Of a stretch of 64,000 bases of DNA, positions 30,712 to 44,059 are shown piece by piece. Within the stretch, counting starts at the first letter, position 1, and every line of letters begins with the position of its first letter. Source of the stretch: Deinococcus sedimenti. Lineage in GTDB: Bacteria > Deinococcota > Deinococci > Deinococcales > Deinococcaceae. Location: positions 1 to 64,000 of the forward strand of contig NZ_BMQN01000009.1 of NCBI RefSeq assembly GCF_014648135.1. Reading direction: 5' to 3'. Made by a program: the position numbers and the translations under genes. The notes beneath the pieces are model-generated. The model made no database searches. It was given only the letters and a program-made list of their open reading frames with translations, and had not been told where the DNA came from.

Positions 30712-33700
30712 GCACGCACGAATCTCCGGAATTCAACCTGCCGCAGGGCACGCTGCCCGACGGCACGCCGGAACCGAAGGTGCACCCGCTGGTGGCCTTC
30801 AGCGTGAAGAACTACGTGTTCTCGGTGGGGATCTTCGTGCTGCTGGTCCTGGCGGGTCTGGCCGCGACGTTCCGCCTGGGCGTGGAACTGCTGCCGAACT
30901 TCGAGGTGCCGGTCCTCGCGGTGTCCACCGCGTACCCCGGCGCGAACCCCGACCAGGTGGACCGCGAGGTCAGCCGCCGCATCGAGGACGCCGTCAGCAC
31001 CCTGGCGGGCGTGGAGGACATCAACACCACCTCGGTCAGCAACCAGTCGGCGGTCGTGATCACCTTCAGCGACGACACCGACGTGGACGCAGCAGCCAAC
31101 AGCGTGTCGCAGGCGGTCGCCGCAATCCGCGGCACGCTGCCCGACGGCGCCCGCGCCCCGGTCGTGCAGAAGTTCGACCCGAACGCCACCCCGATCCTGA
31201 CCCTGGCGCTGCTGGGCGGCAGCAATCCCCCCGCGCAGGTCACCACCTTCGCCGAGGACGTCCTCGTGCCGCGCCTCGAGCGCGTGGACGGCGTCGCGGA
31301 CGTGAACGTCACCGGCGGCCCCGCCCGGCAGGTGCAGGTGCTGCTCGACCCGGCCCGGCTGCAGGCCTACAACCTCAGCCCCGCGCGGGTCACGCAGGCG
31401 ATCGGCGCCAGCGCCCTGGACCTCCCCGCCGGGACGGTCTCGCAGGGCGGCACGCAGACGCAGTACGCGACCCGCAACACGCCCCGCAGCGCCGCCGACG
31501 TGGCCACCATCACCCTGGACAGCGCCAGCGGCGTGCAGGTCGGGGACGTGGCCCGCGTGCGCGACGCCGCCGAGGACGCCAGCAGCCTCGCGCGGTTCAA
31601 CGGGCAGCCCGCCGTGCTGCTCAGCGTCCGCAAGGCCAGCGGCACGAACTCCGTCGCGGTGGCCGACGCCGTGCGCGCCGCCATGCAGGCCCAGCCGCTC
31701 CCGGCTGGATACAACCTGAAGATCGCCAGCGACACCACCCGCGCCACGCTGGGCAGCGTCAAGGACACCTTCAAGGAATTCCTGCTCGCCATCGGCGCGG
31801 TCGCCGTGATCTGCCTGCTGTTCCTGGGCCGCCTGAACACCGTGCTGTCGGTCGTGCTGGCCATTCCCATCTCGATCAGCGCCGCGCCGCTGCTGTACGC
31901 CACGCTGGGCTTCACGTTCAACATCATCTCGCTGCTGGCGATCATCGTCGCGATCGGCATCGTCGTGGACGACTCGATCGTCGTCGCGGAGAACGTGCAG
32001 CGTTACCGCGACCTGGGCTACAGCCGCCTGCGCAGCGTCCTGCTGGGCGGCAGCGAGGTCTTCAGCGCCGTGACCGCCGCCAGCTTCGCGCTGCTCGCCG
32101 TGCTGATCCCCCTGAGCCTGATGCCCGGCATCCTGGGGCAGTTCTTCAGCCAGTTCGGCCTGGGCATCGCCGCCGCCATCGTGCTGTCGTGGCTGGAGAG
32201 CCTGCTGTTCCTCACGGTGCGCATGGCGTACACCAACGACCCGCAGCCCGTCGGCTGGGCGCAGCTGCCCGGCGTGCTGGCCCGCTTCCCGGCGCTGCTG
32301 CAGTCCAGCCTGCGGGCCGTGCGGTCCGTCGGCGGCTGGACCGGGCTGATCCTGGCGGGCGCCGCCGTGTCCTTCCTACTGAAACAGGCCGGACTGCCCC
32401 TCCCGGTCGCGATCGGCGTGGCGTCCCTGCTCGCCCCGCTGACGCTGACCGTGACGCGCTACGTGCTGGGCCTGCTGTTCGCCCTGCTGGAAGCCGTGAC
32501 CGGCACGCTGCATGGCCTGACGAACGGCGGCGTGCAGCGCACCGCCCGCGCGTACGCCCGCAGCCTGGACACCGCGCTGCGCCGCCCCTGGCTGGTCATG
32601 CTGATCGCCGGACTGTTCCTGCTCAGCGCGCCCCTGGCCATGCGCGGAGTGGGTTTCGCATTCACGCCCAAATCCGACGGCGGGATCGTCGCCGTGGACC
32701 TCAGCCTGCCGGTCGGGACCGACCTGAACACCACCAACCGCGTGACCGCGCAACTCGAGGACGCCCTGCTGAAACGCCCCGAGGTGAAACTCGTCGAGAC
32801 CAGCGTCGGCGCCGGAAACGGCGTCAGCGGCGCCAGCGCCAACGAGGCCAGCCTGACCGTCACCCTGGTCGAGAAGACCGAACGGCCCGGCATTGACGCG
32901 CTGGTCGAGGACTACACCCGCCTCCTCACGCCCATCGGGACCCGCACGCCCGGCAGTGAACTGCGGGTCGGGACGCAGCAGACCGGTCCCGGCGGCAGCG
33001 CCGACATCACCCTGGCCCTCACCGCGCCGAACCAGACGCTGCTGGAGGCGCGCAACCGCGAGGTCATGCGGCTGCTCGGACAGGACCCGAACCTCCGCAC
33101 GGTCGAGAGCAGCCTCAGCGCCACCCGCCAGGAGCGCACCTTCACGCCCGACGCAACGCGCCTGACCGGCACCGGCCTGAGCGCCAACGACGTGGCGCAG
33201 GCCCTGCGCACGTACAACGACGGCTCGGTCGCGGGCAGCGTCCGCGACGGGGACCGCAGCGTGGACATCGTCGTGCGGCTCGACCCCGCCCTGATCAGCA
33301 GCGAACAGAGCCTCCTGACCCAGACCGTGTTCGCACCCGCCCTGAGCGCCAACCTGCCCCTGTCGCAGCTGGGCGCGTTCCAGCTGGCACAGGCGCCCGC
33401 CACGCTGCTGCGCCTGAACAAGGCCTACACCGCCACGCTGAACATCAACCTCGTCAAGGGCGGCCCGAACCCCTTCGCGTACCAGCGGGAGATCATCAGC
33501 CGCGTCGAGAAGGCCGGACTGCTCGCGGGCGGCGTGACGCTCGGAAACGCCAGCTCGTTCGGCAGCGCGGGCCTGACCGGGGACCTCGTGTTCTACGGCC
33601 CGATCCTGATGCTCCTGGCGATCATCCTGACGTACCTCGTGCTGGGCAGCCAGTTCAACTCGTTCCGGTACCCCATCTACCTGCAGCTGCCCATCCCCAT

Positions 33701-34136
33701 CGCGGTGGTCGGCGCGATCTGGACCCTGAACTTCTTCGGCGTGAACCTGGACGTCATCACGGTGCTGGGCATGGTCATCCTGCTGGGCCTGAGCACCAAG
33801 AACTCCATCCTGTACCTGGAGTTCGTCACGGAACGCGCCCGGTCGCTCCCGCTGCGCGAGGCGCTGCTGGAGGCCGCCGAGCTGCGCTTCCGCCCGATCA
33901 TCATGACCACCCTGACGGTGCTCGTCATCAGCATCCCGCTGGTTCTCGGCCAGGGCGAGGGCGCCGAGTTCCGCCGCGGCCTGGGCATCGTGATCCTCGG
34001 CGGGGTCATCACGTCCACCCTCCTGACCTTCTACGTGGTGCCCAGCGTGTTCTGGGTGTTCGAACGGCGCCGCCTCCAGCCGGACGTGCAGCCCGCCCCC
34101 AGCGGCCCGCAGGCCCCGCTGGGCGCCGGAGACTGA
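30708..34136 (+). CDS. RND-family efflux transporter permease
   Basis: The 1142-residue inner-membrane pump is of the AcrB/MexB-like HAE family. It has an N-terminal helix after a 40-residue cytoplasmic tail, two large periplasmic loops (about 75-360 and 640-900) and twelve predicted helices. The proton-relay Asp pair is present in [13 protein letters not shown] (helix 4), and the family motif [19 protein letters not shown] sits in helix 10. Substrates may be drugs, lipophilic compounds or metals; residues do not fit the heavy-metal CusA class. About 100 residues longer than typical, because of an extended segment between helices 6 and 7. GTG start overlaps the adaptor stop. Confidence 0.92.
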   Translation: MSTHESPEFNLPQGTLPDGTPEPKVHPLVAFSVKNYVFSVGIFVLLVLAGLAATFRLGVELLPNFEVPVLAVSTAYPGANPDQVDREVSRRIEDAVSTLAGVEDINTTSVSNQSAVVITFSDDTDVDAAANSVSQAVAAIRGTLPDGARAPVVQKFDPNATPILTLALLGGSNPPAQVTTFAEDVLVPRLERVDGVADVNVTGGPARQVQVLLDPARLQAYNLSPARVTQAIGASALDLPAGTVSQGGTQTQYATRNTPRSAADVATITLDSASGVQVGDVARVRDAAEDASSLARFNGQPAVLLSVRKASGTNSVAVADAVRAAMQAQPLPAGYNLKIASDTTRATLGSVKDTFKEFLLAIGAVAVICLLFLGRLNTVLSVVLAIPISISAAPLLYATLGFTFNIISLLAIIVAIGIVVDDSIVVAENVQRYRDLGYSRLRSVLLGGSEVFSAVTAASFALLAVLIPLSLMPGILGQFFSQFGLGIAAAIVLSWLESLLFLTVRMAYTNDPQPVGWAQLPGVLARFPALLQSSLRAVRSVGGWTGLILAGAAVSFLLKQAGLPLPVAIGVASLLAPLTLTVTRYVLGLLFALLEAVTGTLHGLTNGGVQRTARAYARSLDTALRRPWLVMLIAGLFLLSAPLAMRGVGFAFTPKSDGGIVAVDLSLPVGTDLNTTNRVTAQLEDALLKRPEVKLVETSVGAGNGVSGASANEASLTVTLVEKTERPGIDALVEDYTRLLTPIGTRTPGSELRVGTQQTGPGGSADITLALTAPNQTLLEARNREVMRLLGQDPNLRTVESSLSATRQERTFTPDATRLTGTGLSANDVAQALRTYNDGSVAGSVRDGDRSVDIVVRLDPALISSEQSLLTQTVFAPALSANLPLSQLGAFQLAQAPATLLRLNKAYTATLNINLVKGGPNPFAYQREIISRVEKAGLLAGGVTLGNASSFGSAGLTGDLVFYGPILMLLAIILTYLVLGSQFNSFRYPIYLQLPIPIAVVGAIWTLNFFGVNLDVITVLGMVILLGLSTKNSILYLEFVTERARSLPLREALLEAAELRFRPIIMTTLTVLVISIPLVLGQGEGAEFRRGLGIVILGGVITSTLLTFYVVPSVFWVFERRRLQPDVQPAPSGPQAPLGAGD

Positions 34137-34175
34137 CCGCAGCCTCCAGACGCCCCAGGGCAACACGTCCCACCG

Positions 34176-34246
34176 CCGACCTTCTCTGCGGCTCGCTCAA
34201 TTCAGAGGTCCTGAGGGGCTCCCTCAGGACCTCTAAATTCTGCCGT
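34176..34246 (+). repeat. Half-length hairpin repeat downstream of the RND operon
   Basis: TTCTCTGCGGCTCGCTCAATTC leads into a perfect stem AGAGGTCCTGAG/CTCAGGACCTCT with a 7-base loop (the stem can extend by two pairs), and a tail AAATTCTGC. Flank and tail resemble the element at 8103-8176 while the stem sequence is entirely different, the mark of a hairpin kept for its structure. It lies about 70 bases past the RND stop and probably terminates that operon. Confidence 0.6.
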
Positions 34247-34283
34247 GACAGCGGCTGGGCGGGGCGTTGAAGGGATACCGACA

Positions 34284-34315
34284 CGCCTCTGGGCTCCACG
34301 TCCAACCGCTGGTGT
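34284..34315 (+). repeat. Short dispersed repeat, copy 2 (pairs with 8064-8095)
   Basis: It shares ACGCC, TCCAC and the uninterrupted CCAACCGCTGGTGT with the site near 8.1 kb at identical spacing. In both places it neighbours a variable-stem hairpin repeat, although the order of the two units is reversed. Function is unknown. Confidence 0.6.
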
Positions 34316-34362
34316 GGAGGGCTCAGCACTCCGCCCGTTTCAGGTGGGAGAGCCATGCTCCG

Positions 34363-34390
34363 GGCCTCCGGCCGGCCTGATCCGGAGGCC
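34363..34390. terminator. Perfect GC-rich hairpin
   Basis: GGCCTCCGG (34363-34371) and CCGGAGGCC (34382-34390) pair without mismatch over a 10-base loop. It lies 70 bases before the riboswitch and could stop read-through from the RND operon. Confidence 0.5.
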
Positions 34391-34459
34391 GGCTCGTCGG
34401 CGGTGCGTTCCACGGTCCGGCAGCAGGGGCCGGGTCAGGTGGCCCGAAGCGGACGGACG

Positions 34460-34640
34460 TCTGCTAGGGTGCCTGCACCTGGGTCAGGGGAAGTCCGGTG
34501 AAGACGTAAGTCCAGTCCGGCGCTGTCGCGCAGCGGTAGGCGTTCATGGAACGCGAGCCCGAATGCCTGCCAGGGACGCCCACCGCGCGGTGGGCACCTC
34601 TCGTCGTCAAGAGGGCCCGGTTCCGGCTGGTCTGCGTCCA
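34460..34640 (+). promoter_or_regulatory. Cobalamin (adenosylcobalamin-class) riboswitch
   Basis: The conserved blocks occur in the right order: AGGGTGCC (34466-34473), GGGGAAGTCCGGTG (34487-34500), the GTCCGGCGCTGTCGCGCAGC segment with CAGCGGTAGG (34531-34540), and the B12 box AGCCCGAATGCCTGCC (34556-34571). The region precedes a Ni/Co transporter and the cobalamin operon, so coenzyme B12 should lower their expression. Exact limits and the closing stem are approximate. The expression platform is unclear; a hairpin at 34742-34767 is a candidate. Confidence 0.9.
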
Positions 34641-34741
34641 GTCGCCTGCGGTCCTGACCGGAGTGGGCGTACTCAGGCTGGCCCGCCTCCGGAATGCCGC
34701 TGCCTGCTGGAGTTCCGATGTGCGTGCTGAACCGGAGTAAC

Positions 34742-34767
34742 AGGACCGTTCCCGCCGGGAGGGTCCT
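34742..34767 (+). terminator. Candidate riboswitch-controlled hairpin
   Basis: AGGACC (34742-34747) pairs with GGTCCT (34762-34767), and TCCC/GGGA pair inside it. It stands between the riboswitch and the first gene, the place for an attenuator, but no T run follows, so its role is uncertain. Confidence 0.4.
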
Positions 34768-34768
34768 A

Positions 34769-34923
34769 TGATACGGACACCCTCTGTTTCGTTCGCTACC
34801 CCGAATTCCGCCGGGTGGCCACCGGCACGCCCGGAATCCGCTGCGCTCCTCCTCTGCGGGGCAGCCCTGCGGGTCACATGCGCGCGGGCTGACCGGCGTG
34901 CGCCACTCGTCCGGTCGGAGTCC
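34769..34923 (+). repeat. 155-bp hairpin-bearing intergenic repeat, copy B
   Basis: This unit begins ATACGGA, has GTTTCG 17 bases in, and ends CGGAGTCC, exactly as the 155-bp copy at 51586-51740. Internal blocks (CGCTCCTCCTCTGC, GCAGCCCTGCGGGTCACATG, GCGCGGG) align within a base or two. Two hairpins occupy the same places in both copies with different stems: here CTACCCCG/CCGGGTGG (34796-34803, 34811-34818) and GACCGG/CCGGTC (34891-34896, 34911-34916). The terminal GGAG serves as ribosome-binding site of the transporter gene. Confidence 0.8.
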
Positions 34924-34925
34924 GC

Positions 34926-35647
34926 ATGAGTGGGGAGGGTCTGTGGGCGACCGTGGCGCTGGTGTTCGCGCTGGGCGCGCGGCACGGGATGGACGCTGAT
35001 CACCTGGCCGCCATTGATGGGTTCTCGCGGCTGCGGCCGAGCCGCTGGACGGGCGTGCTGTTCGGCCTGGGGCACGGGCTGGTCGTGACGGCCCTGGCGC
35101 TGCTGGTGGACCGCCTGGGTGAGGGCTTCGGGCTGGGCTGGCTCTCGCCGTACCTGTTCCTGGGTGTGGCGGCGCTGAACGCGTGGCGGTTGCGGCCCGG
35201 CACCTCCAGGGACAGCGCGGCTGAGCAGGGGGCGGCCGGGCACCGGCACGGCACGCCGCGCGCGCTGCTGGCCAGTCCGTTCCTGATGGGCCTGCTGCTG
35301 GCGGTGGGCATGGAGACCAGTTCGCAGTTGTCGGCGCTGGCGCTGGGCGGCCGGGTGGACCCGCTGCTGCTGGGGCTGGTGTTCACGCTGGGAATGGTGC
35401 TGACCGACGGGCTGGACGGCCTGCTGGCGTCCGCCGTGCAGCGTGGCGGGGCGGCCCGGCCGGGCCGGGCGCGCGTGGCGTCGCAGGTGATGGGCTGGGT
35501 GGTCGTGTTCCTGTCGCTGGCCTTCGCGCTGGCGGGCTTCGCGGACGTGGACCTGGGCGAGGTGGCCGGGCCGCTGGGCGCCGCGACGTTTGCGGGCCTG
35601 CTGACCCTGCGGGTCTGGAGCCGGATGGGCACGCCACTGGGGCGCGC

Positions 35648-35651
<4 letters not shown>
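34926..35651 (+). CDS. Nickel/cobalt transporter, NiCoT-like
   Basis: The 241-residue membrane protein carries [13 protein letters not shown] near residue 20, a close match to the NiCoT signature RHA(V/F)DADHI that binds the metal in helix 2. It has about seven hydrophobic segments and lacks the long loop of classical HoxN/NixA, so it is shorter than those (about 330 residues). As first gene behind a B12 riboswitch and before cobaltochelatase genes it most likely imports Co(II). The ribosome-binding site GGAG, 5 bases before the ATG, is the end of the intergenic repeat. Its stop overlaps the cobN GTG. Confidence 0.85.
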
Positions 35652-39981
<4,330 letters not shown>

Positions 39982-39985
<4 letters not shown>

Positions 39986-40809
39986 CCGGCGCGCCGATCC
40001 CCGGACTGACCGCCGCGCCGGTCGCCCACGCGGACGTGTTCGCAGCGTGGGCGGCGCAGGTGCGCGCCGCGCCGTCGGGCCGGGCGGACCCGGCGCGGGA
40101 CGTGGCGTTCTGGGCGCGGCAGGCGGCGCACTACGACGCGGGCCAGCCTGCCCTGCCGAACACCGTGGCGTGGCTGCGCGGGCGGCTGCGCGGCGCGCGG
40201 TCCCTGCTGGACGTCGGGGCCGGGACCGGGCGGCTCACGCTGCCGCTCGCGCCGGCGGTGCCGCTCGTCACGGCACTGGACCACTCGCCGGACATGCTGG
40301 CCGTCCTGCGCGCCAAGGGCCCCCCCGCGCACCTGAGCGCCCGCTGCCAGGGCCTGCAGGACGCGCTGCGCGACCCGACCCTGCCGCCGCACGACGCGGT
40401 GCTGAGCGCGTGGTCCCTGGCGTACCTGCCCGACCTGCGCGCCGCGCTGAGCGGCCTGTTGCGCCTGAGCGGCCGGGACCTGCTGATCCTGGAGGACGAC
40501 GGCGTGGGCAGCCCGCACGTGAACCTGCGCCGCCACCTGAGCGGCCAGCCGCGCCCGCAGCGGGCGTCGCAGCTGAACGCTGCGCTGAGCGCGCTGGGCC
40601 ACCCGCCCGACCACCACCGCGTCCAGGAGGCGCGCGAGCTGACCTTCCCGGACCTCCCGGCGCTGCTCGCGCAGGCGCGGCTGCCCCTGCCCGATGCCGA
40701 GGCGCTCGCCGCGCTGCGCCCCCACCTGACGCACGACGGGGCCGGGTGGCGCTACCGCTGGACCTTCGACGTGCACGTCCTGCACGTCCGCATGGGGGCG
40801 CGCCCGTGA
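39982..40809 (+). CDS. Class I SAM-dependent methyltransferase
   Basis: The 275-residue protein has the Rossmann-type methyltransferase core: motif [17 protein letters not shown] (near residue 74), the acidic end of the second strand [10 protein letters not shown], and [20 protein letters not shown] as motif IV region. It does not resemble the precorrin methyltransferases (CobA/CbiL type, class III), so it is not one of the known corrin methylating enzymes. It sits between cobN and the ChlI-ChlD fusion with 4-base overlaps on both sides, so it is co-regulated with cobalamin synthesis. Substrate unknown. Confidence 0.8.
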
Positions 40810-42650
40810 GCGCCCCCGGCGCCCTGCCCCCGCAGTACCCCCTGGCCGCCGTGGCGCACCAGCCGGACCTGCTGCTGGCGCTGTCGCTGCTGGCCGTCGC
40901 GCCCGCCATCGGCGGCCTGCTGATCCGCGGGGACCGCGGCGCGGCCAAGAGTACCGCCGCGCGCGGCCTCGCGGCCCTGCTGCCCCCCGGTCCGGACGGC
41001 CCCGCGCCGTTCGTGAACCTCCCGCTGGGCGCCACCGAGGACCGCGTGATCGGCACGCTGGACCTCCCGGCGGCCCTGCGCGGCGAGGTGCGGCTGCGCA
41101 GCGGCCTGCTCGCCCAGGCGGACGGGGGCCTGCTGTACATCGACGAGGTGAACCTCCTGCCCGATCACCTCGTGGACCTGCTGCTCGACGCGGCCGCGAC
41201 GGGCGTCGTGCGCGTGCAGCGCGACACGCTCAGCGCCGAGCAGCCCGCCCGTTTCGCACTGATCGGCAGCATGAACCCCGAGGAGGGCCCGCTGCGCCCG
41301 CAGTTCCTGGACCGCTTCGGCCTGTGCGTGGACGTGCACGCCCCGCACGCGGGCACCGAGCGGGCCGAGATCATCCGCCGCCGCATGGCCTTCGAGGCCG
41401 ACCCGGCCGCCTTCACGGCCCGCTGGGCCCCGGCCGGGGCGGACCTGGCCGCGCAGCTGCACCGCGCCCGCGCCCTCCTGCCGGCCGTGCAGGTCCCCGA
41501 CGCCCTGCTGGACGAGATCACGGCCCTGAGTGCCGGGGCGGGCGTGCGCAGCCTGCGCGCGGACCTCGTGCTGTACCGCGCCGCGCGCGCCTGCTGCGCC
41601 CTGGACGGCCGGGAGCACGTGACCAGCGCGGAGCTGCACCGCGTCGCGCCGCTCGTCCTGCGCCACCGTCCGCGCGACCCGCAGAGCGCCGCCCCACCGC
41701 CGCCCCGGCCGCCCACTCCCGCACCGCACCCCCCTCCGTCATCGCCGCCCACGGACGCCCCGTCGCCGGACCACCCCGCACCGGACGACCTGCGCCCGAA
41801 TGACCTGACGCCGGACGAACCGACCCCGGGCGACCCGACCCCGGACGGCGCTGCGCCGCCCGACCCGCAGGGTCCCGGGTCCACCAGTGGTCACCCGGCC
41901 CCAGCCCCGGAGGACGGACCGGTCACGGTCAGCGGCCCGACGGCCAGCGCCACTCCCCTCGAGCTGCACGGGGACCGGCATGGGCAGCGCGCACGTGGAC
42001 GGCAGGGACCTCTGAGCGGGGCAGTCGCCGGCCCCACCAGCGGCCCGGCCGGGCCGACCGCGCGGCTGCACGTTCCGGCCACGCTGCGCGCCACCCTGAC
42101 GCGCGGCGACACCCGCATCACGCCAGAGGACCTGCGCGTCGTGCGGCCCGGTCCGGCGGGACGGCAGGTGCTGTTCGTGGCGGACGCCAGCGGCAGCGTC
42201 GGCGCGAGCGGCCGCATGGGGACCGTGAAGGGCGCGCTGCTCGACGTGCTCGGCGCGCAGGGGCGGGGCGACCGCGTGGCCCTCATCACGTTCCGCGCGA
42301 CGGGCGCGGACCTCACACTGGACTGGACCGCTGACCGCGCCGCGGCCGAGGCGGCCGTCCGGGGCGCGCCCACCGGGGGCCGCACGCCCCTGGCGCACGC
42401 CCTGACGCTGGCCGCGCAGGTGCTGGGCGGGCAGCGAGGCGGGGAACTCGTGCTGCTCACCGACGGCCGCTGCAACGTGCCCCTGACGCCCGGCGCGGAC
42501 CCCTGGACGGACGCCCTGCACGCCGCCGCCGCGCTGCGCGGCATCCCCTCGCTGGTCGTGGATACCGAAATCGGACACGTCCGCCTGGGGCGCGCCGCGC
42601 AGCTCGCGCAGGCCCTGGGCGCGCGGTGTCAGACGCTCGAACCGGCCTGA
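40806..42650 (+). CDS. Magnesium-chelatase-type ChlI-ChlD fusion (AAA+ plus VWA), cobaltochelatase motor
   Basis: The 614-residue protein joins two chelatase subunits. Residues 10-300 are a ChlI/BchI AAA+ ATPase (Walker [11 protein letters not shown] at 41-50, Walker [12 protein letters not shown] at 108-118, arginine-finger region [15 protein letters not shown]). A Pro/Asp/Thr-rich linker (about 305-400) follows, then a ChlD-type VWA domain with MIDAS DASGS at 460-464, the Thr in GGRTPL near 528 and LLTDGR near 551. With CobN it should form an ATP-driven cobaltochelatase in place of CobS and CobT. GTG start overlaps the methyltransferase stop. Confidence 0.9.
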   Translation: MSAPGALPPQYPLAAVAHQPDLLLALSLLAVAPAIGGLLIRGDRGAAKSTAARGLAALLPPGPDGPAPFVNLPLGATEDRVIGTLDLPAALRGEVRLRSGLLAQADGGLLYIDEVNLLPDHLVDLLLDAAATGVVRVQRDTLSAEQPARFALIGSMNPEEGPLRPQFLDRFGLCVDVHAPHAGTERAEIIRRRMAFEADPAAFTARWAPAGADLAAQLHRARALLPAVQVPDALLDEITALSAGAGVRSLRADLVLYRAARACCALDGREHVTSAELHRVAPLVLRHRPRDPQSAAPPPPRPPTPAPHPPPSSPPTDAPSPDHPAPDDLRPNDLTPDEPTPGDPTPDGAAPPDPQGPGSTSGHPAPAPEDGPVTVSGPTASATPLELHGDRHGQRARGRQGPLSGAVAGPTSGPAGPTARLHVPATLRATLTRGDTRITPEDLRVVRPGPAGRQVLFVADASGSVGASGRMGTVKGALLDVLGAQGRGDRVALITFRATGADLTLDWTADRAAAEAAVRGAPTGGRTPLAHALTLAAQVLGGQRGGELVLLTDGRCNVPLTPGADPWTDALHAAAALRGIPSLVVDTEIGHVRLGRAAQLAQALGARCQTLEPA

Positions 42651-42856
42651 CCGGAGGAGCGCCTCGGGAGTCCCGAACCGAGCCGTGCGGGCGTCCGTCA
42701 TTCCGGAGGGGATGACCGTGGAGCGGCAGGGCGGGCAGTGGACACCGGGGGGTGCGGGATGCCGGTCAATCTGGCGTGCAGAGGGAGCCGGAACGGCGCA
42801 TGCTGACGGCACATGCCCCCGGTCTCCCCCGTTCTCTTCCGCTGCCCTGGAGCCCC
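42651..42856 (+). other. 206-base gap inside the cobalamin operon
   Basis: The gap breaks a chain of overlapping genes. It holds a small hairpin TCGGG/CCCGA (42664-42676) and two GGAGG-type sites (near 42653 and 42705) without a convincing gene behind them. The ATP-grasp frame is open from 42752, so part of the gap could be coding if that gene starts earlier. A short precursor-peptide gene is conceivable but unproven. Confidence 0.4.
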
Positions 42857-44059
42857 ATGACCCTCACCGTTTCCGTGCCCGAGTCCCGTCCCCGCCTGAG
42901 TCCGTCCTTTCCGTTCCCGCCCGCGCAGGTGCTGCCCGGCCGGGCCGCCACGGCCCGCCTGCCGTACGGCAATCCGCTGTTCGGCCGCAGCGACCTGGAG
43001 ACCGACGTGGGCCTGGGCGGCATGAACGGCCTGTTCGGCGGGCTGGAGCTGGCCGCGCATCCGGCCGCGTGGACCCCGCAGGTCGCCGCGCTGCTCGCCC
43101 GCGCGGGGTTCGAGCTGCCCCGCGTGACGCTCTACGCCTCGCGAGGCGAGTACCGGGCCGCGCTGGGGGACCTCTGGCGCCGCTGCGGGCCGATCGTGAC
43201 GATGTTCCCGCAGCATCCGGACGACCTGCCGCCCACCCAGGCGGCGCTTGACCCGGCGCTGCTGACCCGCCTGGCGGACAAGGGGCAGCTGGACGCCCTG
43301 ACCGGCTGCCTCGCGCCGCGCCGCACGCTGCGGAACGCGCCGTCAGCGCTGCGGGCGGCGGCCCGGGCGCTGCGCAACGCGCCGCACGGCTGGGTGCTCA
43401 AGGCCAGTCACGCGCCCACGGGGGGCGGTGCGGACGTGCACTTCTGCCCGGACGAGGCGGCGCTGGCCGCCGCAGCGGCGCGCTACCCGGCGGGCACGCC
43501 GCTGCTGCTCGAGCCGCGCCTGAGCGTCGACCTGAGCCCCAGCGCGCAGCTGGCGGTCCTGCCGTCCGGTGAGGTGCGCCTGCTGGGCCTGACCACGCAG
43601 CGCCTCGCGGGACCACGCTTCGCGGGGGTGGACCTGAAGCCCCTGGCGCGCGCGGCGCGGTACGCGCAACTCGCGCAGGAGGTCGCGCAGGCGTGCGCGG
43701 CGCAGGGATACCGGGGCGTGCTGGGCGTGGACCTGCTCGACACCGGCGCGGAGGTGCTGGTCGCCGAGGTCAATCCGCGCCTGACCGGCGGCAGCCTCGC
43801 GGGTCTGCTGACCCCGCAGCTGGGCCTGCTGGGCCTGCAGGCGCGGCTGGTGATTCACCCGTCCGCCCGCACCCTGGACGACCTGTGTGCCCGGGTGGGC
43901 GAGGGCTGGGAGGAGGGCCGTCTGCTGCCGGTGATGGTCTGGGACGGCGCGCGGTGGGGCGGCGTCAACCGGGTGGCGGCCCTGCTGCTGGGCCGCACGG
44001 ACGCCGAACTGGACGGTCAGGACGCGTGGCTGCGCGCGCGGCTGGACGGCGGGTCGTGA
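42857..44059 (+). CDS. ATP-grasp ligase-like protein of unknown substrate
   Basis: The 400-residue protein has an N-terminal region like the pre-ATP-grasp domain (NPLFGRSDLETDVGLGGMNG near residue 40) and an ATP-grasp core: WVLKASHAPTGGGADVHF (glycine-rich loop), LLLEPRL (hinge), and GVLGVDLLD...VAEVNPRLTGGS with the Mg-binding Asp, Glu and Asn. The arrangement recalls peptide ligases such as the pheganomycin type, but the substrate cannot be read. GGAG lies four bases before the ATG at 42857; an in-frame ATG at 42800 is an alternative. The stop overlaps the MFS exporter start, so the two act together. Confidence 0.75.
   Translation: MTLTVSVPESRPRLSPSFPFPPAQVLPGRAATARLPYGNPLFGRSDLETDVGLGGMNGLFGGLELAAHPAAWTPQVAALLARAGFELPRVTLYASRGEYRAALGDLWRRCGPIVTMFPQHPDDLPPTQAALDPALLTRLADKGQLDALTGCLAPRRTLRNAPSALRAAARALRNAPHGWVLKASHAPTGGGADVHFCPDEAALAAAAARYPAGTPLLLEPRLSVDLSPSAQLAVLPSGEVRLLGLTTQRLAGPRFAGVDLKPLARAARYAQLAQEVAQACAAQGYRGVLGVDLLDTGAEVLVAEVNPRLTGGSLAGLLTPQLGLLGLQARLVIHPSARTLDDLCARVGEGWEEGRLLPVMVWDGARWGGVNRVAALLLGRTDAELDGQDAWLRARLDGGS

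Larger units (their letters stand above)
34137..34925. other. 789-base intergenic region with repeats and riboswitch
   Basis: No protein gene is supported here. In order it contains a half-length hairpin repeat (34176-34246), a short dispersed repeat (34284-34315), a terminator-like hairpin (34363-34390), a cobalamin riboswitch (34460-34640), a second hairpin (34742-34767) and a full 155-bp intergenic repeat (34769-34923) that ends two bases before the next gene. Confidence 0.8.

Noticed and set aside
42685..43251. Open frame of 188 codons overlapping the ATP-grasp gene
   Set aside because: Beyond about codon 55 it is an out-of-frame shadow of the ATP-grasp protein; its first part has an ATG only one base after GGAGGGG. 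I kept only the possibility of a short gene in the gap.
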